A stretch of 63,761 bases of DNA, taken from the NCBI GenBank assembly GCA_934446095.1, contig CAKSDR010000002.1, positions 1 through 63,761 on the forward strand. The letters are read 5' to 3'. Source of the stretch: an uncultured Eubacteriales bacterium (GTDB lineage Bacteria > Bacillota > Clostridia > Oscillospirales > CAG-382). Each line of letters starts with the position of its first letter. The first letter of the stretch is position 1. The notes beneath the pieces are model-generated. The model was not told where the DNA came from. It saw nothing but the letters and a program-made list of their open reading frames with translations, and did no database searches. Shown here piece by piece: positions 42,797 to 51,603 of this stretch. Made by a program: the position numbers and the translations under genes.

Positions 42797-42817
42797 ATGT
42801 CTTATCATGTAAGACAT
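42797..42817. promoter_or_regulatory. Perfect inverted repeat between spoIIGA and the SleC-like gene
   Basis: ATGTCTTA and TAAGACAT flank a 5-base centre. Seven A precede it on the plus strand, so on the minus strand the hairpin is followed by seven T, 59 bases before spoIIGA. It may be an attenuator in the spoIIGA leader or a protein-binding site in the divergent control region. No Spo0A box was recognised in this gap. Confidence 0.5.
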
Positions 42818-42873
42818 ATAAAAAAAATTACGGCATATTATTAAAAACAAGAAAAAAGATTTTGAGGTGTGAA

Positions 42874-44751
42874 ATGTTTACAGGTATTCTTTTGGTTACG
42901 GTAAGTACTGCGAATGAGGCCATCGCTATAGAAGATGTTGTCATAGAGGTATACGTAAGAAAGTACAGCCCTGCGGGGGACTATGTTATGGCAGATGTCG
43001 TTTCAAATATTTCCGGCGGTGATTTTGATTTTACATCAACTACAAATATAAGCGGCAAGACGAAAGAATTTATAATCGAAACTCCGAATCCTAATTTATC
43101 ATTTATAAAGGGAGGAAAAATTGCGCCGTTTTCTGTGTGCGATGTGCATGTAAGAAAAGAAGGGTATATTCCCATGCTTTTTCTCGGTGTTCAGGTGTAC
43201 GGGGGACAGCAGAGCAATTTAAACGTTTCGTTTGAGCCGCAGTATTCGGAAAATCCGGAGGATTTGAGAATAACAAATACTATTACCGGTGAAAACACTA
43301 TAGTATACGACATACCGAATCCCGCAATATTTACGGGCGCGCAAAGAGGACCGTTCAGTTATTCGGCGCCCACAGCGATTCCGCAAATATCAAGGAGTGT
43401 TTATATTCCGGAAACGATAACCGTGCATCTTGGCGCTCCGCAGAGCGATGCCGAGAACGTATATGTTTCTTTTGTGGATTATATAAAAAATGTTGCGTCG
43501 AGCGAAATTTATCCGACATGGCCTGAAAGCGCGATAAGAGCCAACGTTTACGCGCAGATATCAATAACTTTAAACAGGGTGTATACGGAGTGGTACCCGA
43601 GTCAGGGCTATGATTTTCAGATAACGAATTCTACGGGTTTCGACCAGTCTTTTTCCCCGGGAAGAAATGTTTTTTCTTCGGTTGACAGAATAGTTGATGA
43701 AATTTTCAATACGTACATAAAACACATAAATTATATAGAACCGCTGTTTGCGTCATACTGCGACGGAGTTCAGACTACCTGCAGGGGACTTTCGCAGTGG
43801 GGTTCTTATGAACTCGCGACGACGGGATACACCCCTCTCGGGATACTGAAGAACTACTACGGCGATTCTATTGAACTTGTAACGACAAATATTATTCAGG
43901 GAATTGAAAGCACTTACGGCGGAACGCCGCTGTCGATAGGTTCTGTCGGCGACGATGTTTTGTATATTCAAAGGCAGCTTAACAGAATCAGGCAAAATTA
44001 CCCAACGATTCCGAGAATTATTTCGGAAAACGGAATATTTGCATCGGGAACCGACGCTGCCGTCAGAAGATTTCAAAGCATTTTCAACATGAGTATTGAC
44101 GGAGTTGTCGGAAAGGCGACGTGGTATAAGATATCGTATATTTATACTGCCGTTACAGGTCTTGCGGAACTTGAAAGCGAGGGAGCAAATCCTCTTTTCC
44201 CGTCAAGCCCTCCGACCGTTACCCTGAGCGTCGGTGACAGCGGAAGCGACGTTGTGCTTCTGCAGTCTATGCTTCTTTACATAAGTTATTTTTACAAAAG
44301 CGTAAAGCCGATTTCCGTAGACAGTTATTTCGGAAACGAAACAAGGCAGTCTGTTGAATCTTTTCAGACGTCTTTTAACCTTCCTGTTACGGGAAGTGTA
44401 GACGAGGCAGTATGGGATATGCTTTTTGCAATATACGATTCAATTTTGGAAGTTGTAACTCCGACGTCTGAGGAGCAGGAATTTTCGGGCGACCTTACAT
44501 CGGGGGACACGGGTGAAAAAGTACTTCTTATGCAGCAGTATCTCACGCTTATTTCTCAGTATTATCCGGATGTGCTGCCTCCGTCCGAAACCGGAGTATA
44601 TGATGAAAAAACTGCAAATTCCGTAAGATCCTTCCAGAGCAAGTTTACTCTCGGTCCTACCGGTACAATAGGAGTCAGAACATGGCTTAGGATAGTCGAA
44701 GTGTATAACTTTCTGCAAAGCGGACTTGAAGATATATCATCCGAAGGGTGA
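42874..44751 (+). CDS. SleC-like protein: SpoIID-type domain plus three peptidoglycan-binding repeats
   Basis: A protein of 625 residues without a signal peptide. An N-terminal beta domain is followed by a SpoIID/LytB-like lytic transglycosylase region marked by ASSEIYPTWPESAIRANVYA, FSPGRNVF, LSQWGSYELA and ILKNYYGDSIELV. Three PG_binding_1 repeats follow, about 75-90 residues apart, starting at LSIGSVGDDVLYIQRQL, LSVGDSGSDVVLLQSML and LTSGDTGEKVLLMQQYL. This matches clostridial cortex-lytic SleC relatives, but SleC has one binding repeat and is about 200 residues shorter. ATG at 42874 follows GAGGTG; the frame is open back to 42775. Likely mother-cell expressed and exported or trapped in spore layers. 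Confidence 0.85.
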   Translation: MFTGILLVTVSTANEAIAIEDVVIEVYVRKYSPAGDYVMADVVSNISGGDFDFTSTTNISGKTKEFIIETPNPNLSFIKGGKIAPFSVCDVHVRKEGYIPMLFLGVQVYGGQQSNLNVSFEPQYSENPEDLRITNTITGENTIVYDIPNPAIFTGAQRGPFSYSAPTAIPQISRSVYIPETITVHLGAPQSDAENVYVSFVDYIKNVASSEIYPTWPESAIRANVYAQISITLNRVYTEWYPSQGYDFQITNSTGFDQSFSPGRNVFSSVDRIVDEIFNTYIKHINYIEPLFASYCDGVQTTCRGLSQWGSYELATTGYTPLGILKNYYGDSIELVTTNIIQGIESTYGGTPLSIGSVGDDVLYIQRQLNRIRQNYPTIPRIISENGIFASGTDAAVRRFQSIFNMSIDGVVGKATWYKISYIYTAVTGLAELESEGANPLFPSSPPTVTLSVGDSGSDVVLLQSMLLYISYFYKSVKPISVDSYFGNETRQSVESFQTSFNLPVTGSVDEAVWDMLFAIYDSILEVVTPTSEEQEFSGDLTSGDTGEKVLLMQQYLTLISQYYPDVLPPSETGVYDEKTANSVRSFQSKFTLGPTGTIGVRTWLRIVEVYNFLQSGLEDISSEG

Positions 44752-44798
44752 GTTTTTAATAGGAACCGGAATATTATGCACGGAGGAATGTTATTGTA

Positions 44799-45758
44799 AT
44801 GAATTATGAAAGTGAAATGTTTTTTAAAATATTGACCTGTTTCCCGGAGTCGTTTGTAAAGGCATATTCAGCGCTATACGGAGAATACAAAAAAGATGTA
44901 AACGAGATAAGATTGAGAAGCGGACTTCCGGCATCTTTAACGATGAGAGGGAAAAATATGTTTTTGTCGCACAGCGGGGAACTTATGTATGAAGCGTCGC
45001 CGTCGTGCATTGAAATAACGAAGGAGGAACTTGAAAAGACAGTATATAATCTATGTTCCGGTTCGCTTTATTCATACTCGGAAAGCATAAAGCAAGGATA
45101 TATAACAAGATACGGCTTCAGAATAGGAATATGCGGAGATGCAACTTATGAAAACGGAAGGCTTGCGGGGTTTTCGAATTTTTTCTCGATAAATGTGAGG
45201 ATTCCGTCGGTAAATGTATCATGTACCGAAAAAATATGCGAATATATAGGCAGCAGGGGATTTGAACATACGGGGGGAATACTTGCGGTATCTCCTCCCG
45301 GAATGGGAAAGACGACTTTTTTAAGAAGTCTTTGCATAAAACTTTCATCGGGCATTGTGATAAAGGGGCAAAGAAGAATTTTCAGGACATCGATTGTCGA
45401 TGAAAGAAATGAAATATATATACAGAGTGCCTTTAAAAATTGCCTTTGCGATGTTATAAGCGGCTGCTCCAAAGACGCGGGAATTGAAATATGCACAAGG
45501 AGTATGTCGCCGGAAGTTATAGTATGCGACGAAATAGGCAATGAACTTGAGGCGGAACTTGTCAGAAAAGCATGCACAAAAGGCATTGTCTTTATCGCAT
45601 CATGCCACGGAAAAAATTTTTCGGATGTTATAAAGAAAGATTATATGAGAGGCCTTTTTGAGTCGGGAGTATTCGGAACAGTGTGCGAACTTTTTATGCA
45701 TGGGACAAACTATGGAAGCAAAATAGTTTCGGGAGAAGAATTATGTTCAAGGTTATAG
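44799..45758 (+). CDS. spoIIIAA: Stage III sporulation protein AA, ATPase
   Basis: A protein of 319 residues resembling type II/IV secretion ATPases. Walker A is PPGMGKTT (166-173), and the Walker B segment reads VIVCDEIGNELEAE. NEIRLRSGLPA near the start is conserved in the family. It is the cytosolic motor of the SpoIIIA-SpoIIQ channel linking mother cell and forespore. First of eight spoIIIA genes, 47 bases behind the SleC-like gene. Confidence 0.95.
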   Translation: MNYESEMFFKILTCFPESFVKAYSALYGEYKKDVNEIRLRSGLPASLTMRGKNMFLSHSGELMYEASPSCIEITKEELEKTVYNLCSGSLYSYSESIKQGYITRYGFRIGICGDATYENGRLAGFSNFFSINVRIPSVNVSCTEKICEYIGSRGFEHTGGILAVSPPGMGKTTFLRSLCIKLSSGIVIKGQRRIFRTSIVDERNEIYIQSAFKNCLCDVISGCSKDAGIEICTRSMSPEVIVCDEIGNELEAELVRKACTKGIVFIASCHGKNFSDVIKKDYMRGLFESGVFGTVCELFMHGTNYGSKIVSGEELCSRL

Positions 45759-46237
45759 GAATAGTTGCAGTATCTTCCTGCATATGTATTATTGGATTTG
45801 TCTTTTCGGCAAGGGTAAAGGGCAGGCTGCTGCAGGAAGAAGCGTTTATTGATTTTATCTGCTTTTTAAGGCCGAATGTTGCCTCGGGAGTGCCGCTGCA
45901 CGATATATTTTGCTCATACTCGGCGCAGGCGCTCGAGAAAACGGGTTTTTTAACCGAACTTCGGAAAAACGAGGGTTCCGATAATTTTTATGAAACGTTT
46001 TTAAAATTTCGCGATAAATTCTTAATAACCGAGGCCGAAAAAGAATATCTTCTTGCATTTGCAAATTCTCTTGGCAAAAGCAGGTTTTCATATCAGGGCG
46101 CTGAACTTTGCAAAAGATATGAAGATATTTTAAGCCAGAGTTTTGAAAAATCAAAAAAGGAAAACGAAAATAAAATTGTGTTGTATAAAAAAATAGGGGT
46201 TATATGCGCTTTTGTCGCAGCGTCGCTTCTCATATAA
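45743..46237 (+). CDS. spoIIIAB: Stage III sporulation protein AB
   Basis: A protein of 164 residues from ATG 45743, overlapping spoIIIAA by 16 bases. One helix lies at each end (about 4-22 and 147-164) with a helical cytosolic domain resembling GspF between them. It is the inner-membrane scaffold of the SpoIIIA complex. The frame is open further upstream but that part is inside spoIIIAA. Confidence 0.92.
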   Translation: MFKVIGIVAVSSCICIIGFVFSARVKGRLLQEEAFIDFICFLRPNVASGVPLHDIFCSYSAQALEKTGFLTELRKNEGSDNFYETFLKFRDKFLITEAEKEYLLAFANSLGKSRFSYQGAELCKRYEDILSQSFEKSKKENENKIVLYKKIGVICAFVAASLLI

Positions 46238-46250
46238 GGAGGAATAAAAT

Positions 46251-46445
46251 TTGGATATCAGTATAGTGTTGAAAGTCGCGGGAGTAGGAGTGCTTGTAGC
46301 GGTTGCCTGCCAGATACTTTCGCGCGCGGGACGCGATGACCAGTCGGCGCTCGTAAGCCTTGCCGGCGTTATAATCGTGCTTCTCATGCTTGTGGACCAG
46401 ATAGGAAAACTGTTTTCTTCGGTAAGAAACATTTTCGGGTTTTAG
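46251..46445 (+). CDS. spoIIIAC: Stage III sporulation protein AC
   Basis: A protein of 64 residues with two transmembrane helices. The loop RAGRDDQSALVSLAGV between them is highly conserved in the family. It begins with TTG at 46251 after AAGGAGGA. Component of the membrane channel; no other function known. Confidence 0.95.
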   Translation: MDISIVLKVAGVGVLVAVACQILSRAGRDDQSALVSLAGVIIVLLMLVDQIGKLFSSVRNIFGF

Positions 46446-46448
46446 GCT

Positions 46449-46832
46449 ATGAATTTTATAAATTTGCTTTCCTCAGCCGTTTTTTGCGCAATACTCTGCG
46501 TCTTTTTGAAAAGTTTCAGCGAACAGTATACGATGTTTGTTTCGTGTCTTGTGTGCATAGGTCTTTTGTCGGCCGTAATCGTAATGACACTGCCGCTTCT
46601 TGATTACATAAAAGAACTGACGGAAAAAACAGAATTTTACTCGTATTGTGAAATTATGATAAAGGCATGCGGCATCGGGCTTTTAACGAAGCTTGCCTGC
46701 GATCTTTGCCGTGACGCCGGAGAAAGTGCGATAGGAGCAAAAATCGAATTGCTCGGGAGGAGCGCCATTTTGCTGCTGTCTTTTCCCGTTATAAAAACAC
46801 TTGTCGGACAAGCGGAAGTTTTTTTGAAATAA
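46449..46832 (+). CDS. spoIIIAD: Stage III sporulation protein AD
   Basis: A protein of 127 residues with about four helices. The C-terminal LACDLCRDAGESAIGAKIEL is the SpoIIIAC/AD family motif. It starts three bases after spoIIIAC. Confidence 0.95.
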   Translation: MNFINLLSSAVFCAILCVFLKSFSEQYTMFVSCLVCIGLLSAVIVMTLPLLDYIKELTEKTEFYSYCEIMIKACGIGLLTKLACDLCRDAGESAIGAKIELLGRSAILLLSFPVIKTLVGQAEVFLK

Positions 46833-46848
46833 AAGGACGGAGTTTAAA

Positions 46849-47952
46849 ATGAAAAAGATATTATCGTTTCTGTGCGTTGCTTTTATGTTCAACATATTTG
46901 TCTGCGCCGAGAGCGCCGAAGAGGTTTTGTCGGTTGACATATATTCATTGTCGAATGAAATTTTGGATTCTTCGCCGATACAGTCCAAGGACCAGTCTAT
47001 TGAAGAAAAGGCAGACAGCGTATTTTCCTATTTTAATTTCGAAAATTTTGCAGAAAAAGCCGGTCAGGAATTAAAAAAACTGTATTTGCCGTCACTTGAA
47101 AAGTTTTTCGGACTCTTGACGCTTGTGCTTTTTTCCGCGGTAATGCAGAACGTAAAGATAAACTTTGCGTCATCCGGAACTATTACCGAGTATATCAGCA
47201 TTTTGTGCATATCGGGCTACACTTTTACGGTTATCAAAACGGTTTTTCAAAATATAGAAAATTTTCTGTCGGCTCTTAACAACACCATGCTTGCGATAAT
47301 GCCGTCAATGCTCACGGTATTTGCCGCAGAATCTGGAGGCACAAAGGCTGCCGTCGGATATAACGGACTTATAATATCGCTAAATGCCGTGAACGGAATC
47401 TCAAGTATGATTTTGTCGCCTGCGGCAAAGGTTGTATTTGCACTTGCCCTTGTAACCGCTGTGTCAGGCGACTACATAAATATGCAGGGCCTTGCGTCGA
47501 CGATAAAAAACGTATCAATAAAAATCTGTGTGTTTTGCATGTCCGCAATAGTTGCGGTCATGTACTTTCAGAATACTGTCGCGACGGCGGCGGACAGCCT
47601 TGCCTCAAGAACACTGCGCTTCGGCTGCGCAAGTTTTATTCCTGTTGTCGGCGGACTTGTAAGCGAAAGCGTAAAAACTTTGTCGGAAAGCGTTTCTCTT
47701 ATAAACACAATAACCGGAGTTATAGGCATAAGTGCGCTTATTTCTATACTTCTTCCGCCTTTTATTGCAATTATACTCTGCAAAATTTCGATAAATCTTG
47801 CGGCGGCATTTTCAAATATGCTGGGCTGCCGCAAGGAATCGGGATTTTTAAACGATACGGTTTTTGTTCTCGATATATTGAACTGCACCGTAATTATTCC
47901 GTCTATAACCTTTATAATTATAATTGCGATTTTTATAAGTTCCGCTGCGTGA
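46849..47952 (+). CDS. spoIIIAE: Stage III sporulation protein AE
   Basis: A protein of 367 residues with a cleavable signal peptide (about 1-20), a soluble stretch, then seven or so helices. RFGCASFIPVVGGLVSESVKT is the strongly conserved family segment. It is thought to form part of the polytopic membrane component of the SpoIIIA channel. AAAGGACGG precedes the ATG. Confidence 0.96.
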   Translation: MKKILSFLCVAFMFNIFVCAESAEEVLSVDIYSLSNEILDSSPIQSKDQSIEEKADSVFSYFNFENFAEKAGQELKKLYLPSLEKFFGLLTLVLFSAVMQNVKINFASSGTITEYISILCISGYTFTVIKTVFQNIENFLSALNNTMLAIMPSMLTVFAAESGGTKAAVGYNGLIISLNAVNGISSMILSPAAKVVFALALVTAVSGDYINMQGLASTIKNVSIKICVFCMSAIVAVMYFQNTVATAADSLASRTLRFGCASFIPVVGGLVSESVKTLSESVSLINTITGVIGISALISILLPPFIAIILCKISINLAAAFSNMLGCRKESGFLNDTVFVLDILNCTVIIPSITFIIIIAIFISSAA

Positions 47953-47974
47953 AACAAAAAAGGAAGGACAAAAA

Positions 47975-48472
47975 ATGACAGGTATACATCGCTGGATAAT
48001 GCAGGTGCTTGTTGCAAGCGTGTGCGCGGGCGTGTGCTCGATGTTTTTTTCAAAAGACGACAAGGTTTATAATTACGTGAGGCTTGTGAGTTCCCTGTGC
48101 GTTCTTTGCGCAGTTATGCTGCCCCTGCTTAATTTTTTCAAGAAACTTCCCGAAACCGAGATGTTTTTTGATTATAAATCCGATTTTTCATATTCGGACA
48201 ATACGGATATGTTAGACGCCTATATAATAGAAAACTCAAGAAAAAATCTTGAAATACAACTTAAAAGCAAGATTCTTTCCGAATTAGGAATAAATGCGGA
48301 CGGGGTGAACATACAATTTGATGTAAGCGAAAATAAAGATAACATTGAGGTGATTGTAAGTTCTGTTAAGATATATATTAAAAGGGCCGACAAGGAAAAA
48401 GCAAAATATGTGAAAAAATATGTCGATTCGGTTTTGTATACTGACTGTGAAATCGAACTTTCGGAGGAATAA
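47975..48472 (+). CDS. spoIIIAF: Stage III sporulation protein AF
   Basis: A protein of 165 residues. Two N-terminal helices (about 8-25, 33-51) are followed by a small soluble alpha/beta ring-like domain of the SpoIIIAF family. Its stop shares a base with the spoIIIAG start (TAATG). Confidence 0.93.
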   Translation: MTGIHRWIMQVLVASVCAGVCSMFFSKDDKVYNYVRLVSSLCVLCAVMLPLLNFFKKLPETEMFFDYKSDFSYSDNTDMLDAYIIENSRKNLEIQLKSKILSELGINADGVNIQFDVSENKDNIEVIVSSVKIYIKRADKEKAKYVKKYVDSVLYTDCEIELSEE

Positions 48473-49029
48473 TGAAAGAAAAACTAAACTCGTTTGCAGA
48501 GAAAATCAAGGGTAAAAGCACGGTACTCCTTTTGATACCGGTTATAATAGCAGGCGTTCTTTTGGTGTATTTTCCCGGAAAAGATTCGGAAAATATAAGC
48601 GACAAAAGCGCAGATATTCCTGATGACAGCATTATACTTTCAGACTACAGAAAAGAACTTGAGGCAGAATTCAAAAGGCTTGTCGAAAAAATCTGCGGCA
48701 GTGGCAACGCTGAGGTTTTTTTAACGATTGAAAGCACGTGCGAAAACGTGTATGCAAGCGACGCAAGTTACGACAATACGGAAAATCAAACCCAGAAGGG
48801 CGCAAGAGGCGAAAATAAAACAGTGCTTACAAATACAAAACAAAACGGCGAGCAGCCGCTTTTAATAAAAAAAATGCTGCCGAAAGTAAACGGAGTTGCC
48901 GTGGTTTGCGAAGGCGGTGACAAATCTGAAATAAAAAAACAGATTATTTCTCTTGCCGAAAGCGTTTTCGGAATAAACACAAACAGAATTTATGTAACGG
49001 GAGGTACGGGATTTGAAAAGTACAATTAA
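48472..49029 (+). CDS. spoIIIAG: Stage III sporulation protein AG
   Basis: A protein of 185 residues. One transmembrane helix (about 17-34) precedes an extracytoplasmic domain with a ring-building motif. LLIKKMLPKVNGVAVVCEGG is the conserved SpoIIIAG core. It forms the large ring in the intermembrane space. Confidence 0.95.
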   Translation: MKEKLNSFAEKIKGKSTVLLLIPVIIAGVLLVYFPGKDSENISDKSADIPDDSIILSDYRKELEAEFKRLVEKICGSGNAEVFLTIESTCENVYASDASYDNTENQTQKGARGENKTVLTNTKQNGEQPLLIKKMLPKVNGVAVVCEGGDKSEIKKQIISLAESVFGINTNRIYVTGGTGFEKYN

Positions 49030-49594
49030 AAGCATCAGCAAATACAAAAAGCCCATAATAGTTATCGCATGTGCGGCAATCGTCGGCGCGAGCATTTACG
49101 CAGACTGGCTCTACAACGGAAAAAACGGCCTTGAAACCGGCTATATTTATAATTCCTCCGTTTCCGGCGACAAGGCAAAGATTTTGGGTCAGGCTACATA
49201 TGTCGGAAGTTACAGCGACGAAGAAAACAGTTCCGGACAGGATACGGAAAATTATTTTTCAGCGGCTGCAATCGACAGGCAGAGAACAAGGGATGAAGCA
49301 CTTGAAACTTTGCAATCTGTGGTTGACAGCGCAGAAAGTATGCCCGAGCAAAAAGAAAGCGCGGTTGCAAGCATGGTTAATATTGCAAACGAAATGGACG
49401 CGGAATCAAATGTCGAAACTCTTGTTAAGGCAAAGGGCTTTGAAGACTGCATTGCCGTTATAAGCGGAGATAATATAAATGTAATCGTAAAGTCTGCAGG
49501 GCTTTTGTCATATGAAGTCGCGCAGATAAAAGATATTGTAATTACAGAAACGGGATTTTCTCCGGAAAATATAAAAATAATAGAGAAAAACTGA
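49013..49594 (+). CDS. spoIIIAH: Stage III sporulation protein AH
   Basis: A protein of 193 residues, TTG start at 49013 overlapping spoIIIAG by 17 bases. One N-terminal helix (about 12-28) precedes a YscJ/FliF-like ring domain. The conserved helix reads AIDRQRTRDEALETLQSVV. It zips to forespore SpoIIQ across the septum. The operon ends here with a strong hairpin, unlike Bacillus where acc genes follow. Confidence 0.95.
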   Translation: MKSTIKSISKYKKPIIVIACAAIVGASIYADWLYNGKNGLETGYIYNSSVSGDKAKILGQATYVGSYSDEENSSGQDTENYFSAAAIDRQRTRDEALETLQSVVDSAESMPEQKESAVASMVNIANEMDAESNVETLVKAKGFEDCIAVISGDNINVIVKSAGLLSYEVAQIKDIVITETGFSPENIKIIEKN

Positions 49595-49629
49595 AAAAAG
49601 CCGTAAGAATTTATTTCTTACGGCTTTTT
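49595..49629. terminator. Bidirectional terminator after spoIIIAH
   Basis: A 15-bp stem (49595-49609 with 49615-49629, core GCCGTAAGAA) with a 5-base loop. The stop codon of the converging acyltransferase gene lies in the hairpin, so that gene ends inside its own terminator. Confidence 0.92.
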
Positions 49630-50651
49630 ATAAATTTTATTACCCTGTTGTACAAGACCGAAAAAAGTATGCTTGAAATAATAACTGCGAAAGACAAAAG
49701 CGCAAAACCTAGCATTCCTTTCCGGAAAATATCATATTTTATAAAAAAGTTCAAAAACAATATGTGGCAGAGATATATCGTATATGAAAGTTCGGAAATC
49801 CCTGAAGATATATATTTTACAATTTTTATTTTATGTAACACGCTGCCTGCCGCAAGGAGAAAAATTGCGGCAAGAACCGTATATGGCAACAGCAGAGGTT
49901 TTATTGAAAGCGAATATGTAGAGGTGCGGACGCTTTCATAGGTTATTAAAATGCCGAGCAAAAGCGAAACCGAAGCAAAAACAAACAAATATTTTTTGCC
50001 AAAATCTATTATTTTTAAAAGGTAATCTTTTGTAATGCACAATCCGAGCGTGAAATAAAAAATCCAGCACGGAAACAGAATCCACATATACGCTCTTAAA
50101 AATTCCGGCAGTATATTTATTCCGAAGACCGAAAGAAAAACTCCCGTCTGACAGTAAAGCGACATTGCAAATGTGACGATGAGAAGCGCGGTTTTGTTTT
50201 TTCGGGTAAAAAATTTCAAAATAAAATACAAAAGATACAGTTGTGAAATTACCGGTACAAACCATAAATGGGCAGCCGACGAACCGAGCAGAAAAATATT
50301 TGCGGCACTCCGGAGGTTTGAAAGCATTTTCAAGGAACCCTCCGACGCAAGATATACAAAACTCCAAAGAATATACGGCAGTATAATTTTTGTAAAGCGG
50401 CTTTTGAAAAAAGAAAGCGGCTTTACATTTTTTTCGGACAGCGAAATCCCCGACAGCAGGATAAACAGGGGAACTGCAAAGCGTGAAATTTGATTTATAA
50501 AAAACGCGGCGTTTACTCCCGACAGCGAAAGGGAACTTTTTGCAAATATAAATGTGCTTGAAGTATGTATAAGTATTACGCAGAGCGTACATACGCATCT
50601 TATAAAATCGAGTTCGAAAATACGGCTTGCTTTTTTTGTATTCGTGTTCAT
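49611..50651 (-). CDS. Acyltransferase 3 family membrane protein
   Basis: A protein of about 346 residues with ten hydrophobic helices. The family's N-terminal motif is FELDFIRCVCTLCVILIHT, whose His is the presumed catalytic residue; a PLFILLSGISLSEK segment follows. Such proteins O-acylate wall polymers, exopolysaccharides or lipids. The substrate cannot be deduced. ATG at 50651 is preferred, with GAGGTG just upstream; the GTG at 50657 is an alternative. It lies 20 bases behind the GNAT gene, probably co-transcribed. Confidence 0.87.
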   Translation of the reverse strand: MNTNTKKASRIFELDFIRCVCTLCVILIHTSSTFIFAKSSLSLSGVNAAFFINQISRFAVPLFILLSGISLSEKNVKPLSFFKSRFTKIILPYILWSFVYLASEGSLKMLSNLRSAANIFLLGSSAAHLWFVPVISQLYLLYFILKFFTRKNKTALLIVTFAMSLYCQTGVFLSVFGINILPEFLRAYMWILFPCWIFYFTLGLCITKDYLLKIIDFGKKYLFVFASVSLLLGILITYESVRTSTYSLSIKPLLLPYTVLAAIFLLAAGSVLHKIKIVKYISSGISELSYTIYLCHILFLNFFIKYDIFRKGMLGFALLSFAVIISSILFSVLYNRVIKFIKSRKK

Positions 50652-50671
50652 TTTCACCTCAGAAATTCAAA

Positions 50672-51262
50672 TTATATTTTTAATATTTTTTGCGCGGATT
50701 CAAAAATTTTTTTGTATTTTTTGCATTTTATTTCCGAAATCGGCACAAGTTCCGGAGGCGCTGAAAAATTCTCGGTCAGATGCTTTTCATATATTGCAAG
50801 GTCAATCCATGTTCCGAGTTTATAGCCGGTATTTGAAAGTTTGCCGGCAAGCGAAAAACCGAAAGCCTTGTGAAACCCTTCGGACCCTTCGTTTGGAACG
50901 GCGATTTTTGCGTACACATTCCTGTAATTCTGCAATTTTAAAAGTTCAATTACGGCGTAGTAAAGGGCTGACGCTACGTTATGCCTGAAATAGTCTTTAT
51001 TTATATATACCGAGAGTTCCGCATCCCATGAGAACGCCTGCCTTTTAAAAAATTCGCTTGCATATGCGTATCCGGCAATCACACCGTCTGTTTCACAGAC
51101 AAGATAAGGATATTTCTGGCTTATTGTATTTATTCTTCTTTGCATTTCAAATATTGTAGGGACGGAACATTCAAAGGTTACTGTCGTAAATGTTATGTAC
51201 GGAGCATAGATGTCAAGTATTTTTCCGGCGTCGGTGTCTTTTGCAAATCGTATTTCTACCAT
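50672..51262 (-). CDS. GNAT N-acetyltransferase, phosphinothricin-acetyltransferase-like
   Basis: A protein of 196 residues. The N-terminus (IRFAKDTDAGKILDIYAPY) and the acetyl-CoA loop region near DYFRHNVASALYYAVIELL match the PAT/MnaT branch of the GNAT superfamily. NVYAKIAVPNEGSEGFHKAFGF and GTWIDLAIYEKHL are also typical. Relatives acetylate phosphinothricin, methionine sulfoximine or methionine derivatives; natural substrate unknown. The loop lacks a clear R-G-x-G-x-G, since RHNVAS replaces RGKGIG, so CoA binding may differ. Confidence 0.85.
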   Translation of the reverse strand: MVEIRFAKDTDAGKILDIYAPYITFTTVTFECSVPTIFEMQRRINTISQKYPYLVCETDGVIAGYAYASEFFKRQAFSWDAELSVYINKDYFRHNVASALYYAVIELLKLQNYRNVYAKIAVPNEGSEGFHKAFGFSLAGKLSNTGYKLGTWIDLAIYEKHLTENFSAPPELVPISEIKCKKYKKIFESAQKILKI

Positions 51263-51355
51263 TAGTATTACCCCATATAAAAGTTTATTTTCTTAACCGA
51301 ATATATTATAACATATAAAAAACGAGAATGAAAGGGGAAAAAATCATAAAACCTA

Positions 51356-51384
51356 TTGACAAACATATATTTATGTGTTATTAT
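51356..51384 (+). promoter_or_regulatory. Sigma-A promoter of the tRNA-Gln gene
   Basis: Perfect TTGACA, 17 bases, TATTAT, ending 13 bases before the mature 5' end. Confidence 0.8.
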
Positions 51385-51397
51385 ACCTATTGTTGAT

Positions 51398-51471
51398 TGC
51401 CGAATTGTGTAAAGGTAGCACGACAGACTCTGACTCTGTTTGTCTGGGTTCGAATCCTAGTTCGGCAGCCA
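51398..51471 (+). tRNA. tRNA-Gln, anticodon CUG, CCA encoded
   Basis: 74 bases. The acceptor stem TGCCGAA pairs with TTCGGCA, discriminator is G, and CCA is genome-encoded at 51469-51471. The anticodon stem ACAGA/TCTGT encloses loop CTCTGAC, giving anticodon CTG for codon CAG. The T arm is CTGGG/CCTAG with loop TTCGAAT; the variable loop has four bases. It has its own promoter and terminator. Confidence 0.95.
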
Positions 51472-51474
51472 TAT

Positions 51475-51505
51475 AAAAGCAAAGGATTTTCCTTTGCTTT
51501 TTTTA
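51475..51505 (+). terminator. Terminator of the tRNA-Gln gene
   Basis: A 12-bp stem (51475-51486 with 51490-51501, AAGCAAAGGA core), 3-base loop, followed by a run of T. Confidence 0.92.
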
Positions 51506-51603
51506 TTTTGCATATAAAACATACAGTTTTCACATTGCCGACATTTTTATATCACAAAGAAGTGGGACAATAAATTGTAAATAATTGCTTTGGAGGAACG
51601 ATA

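Noticed and set aside
42738..42873. Spo0A boxes (TGTCGAA) or sigma-E promoters for spoIIGA, the SleC-like gene and spoIIIAA
   Set aside because: TGTCGAA was found only inside genes, and no pair near ATATT-14-CATACA was convincing upstream of these genes.
50672..51262. Calling the GNAT gene a phosphinothricin resistance gene
   Set aside because: The acetyl-CoA loop is altered (RHNVAS) and close homologues act on many amines; no resistance context is present.
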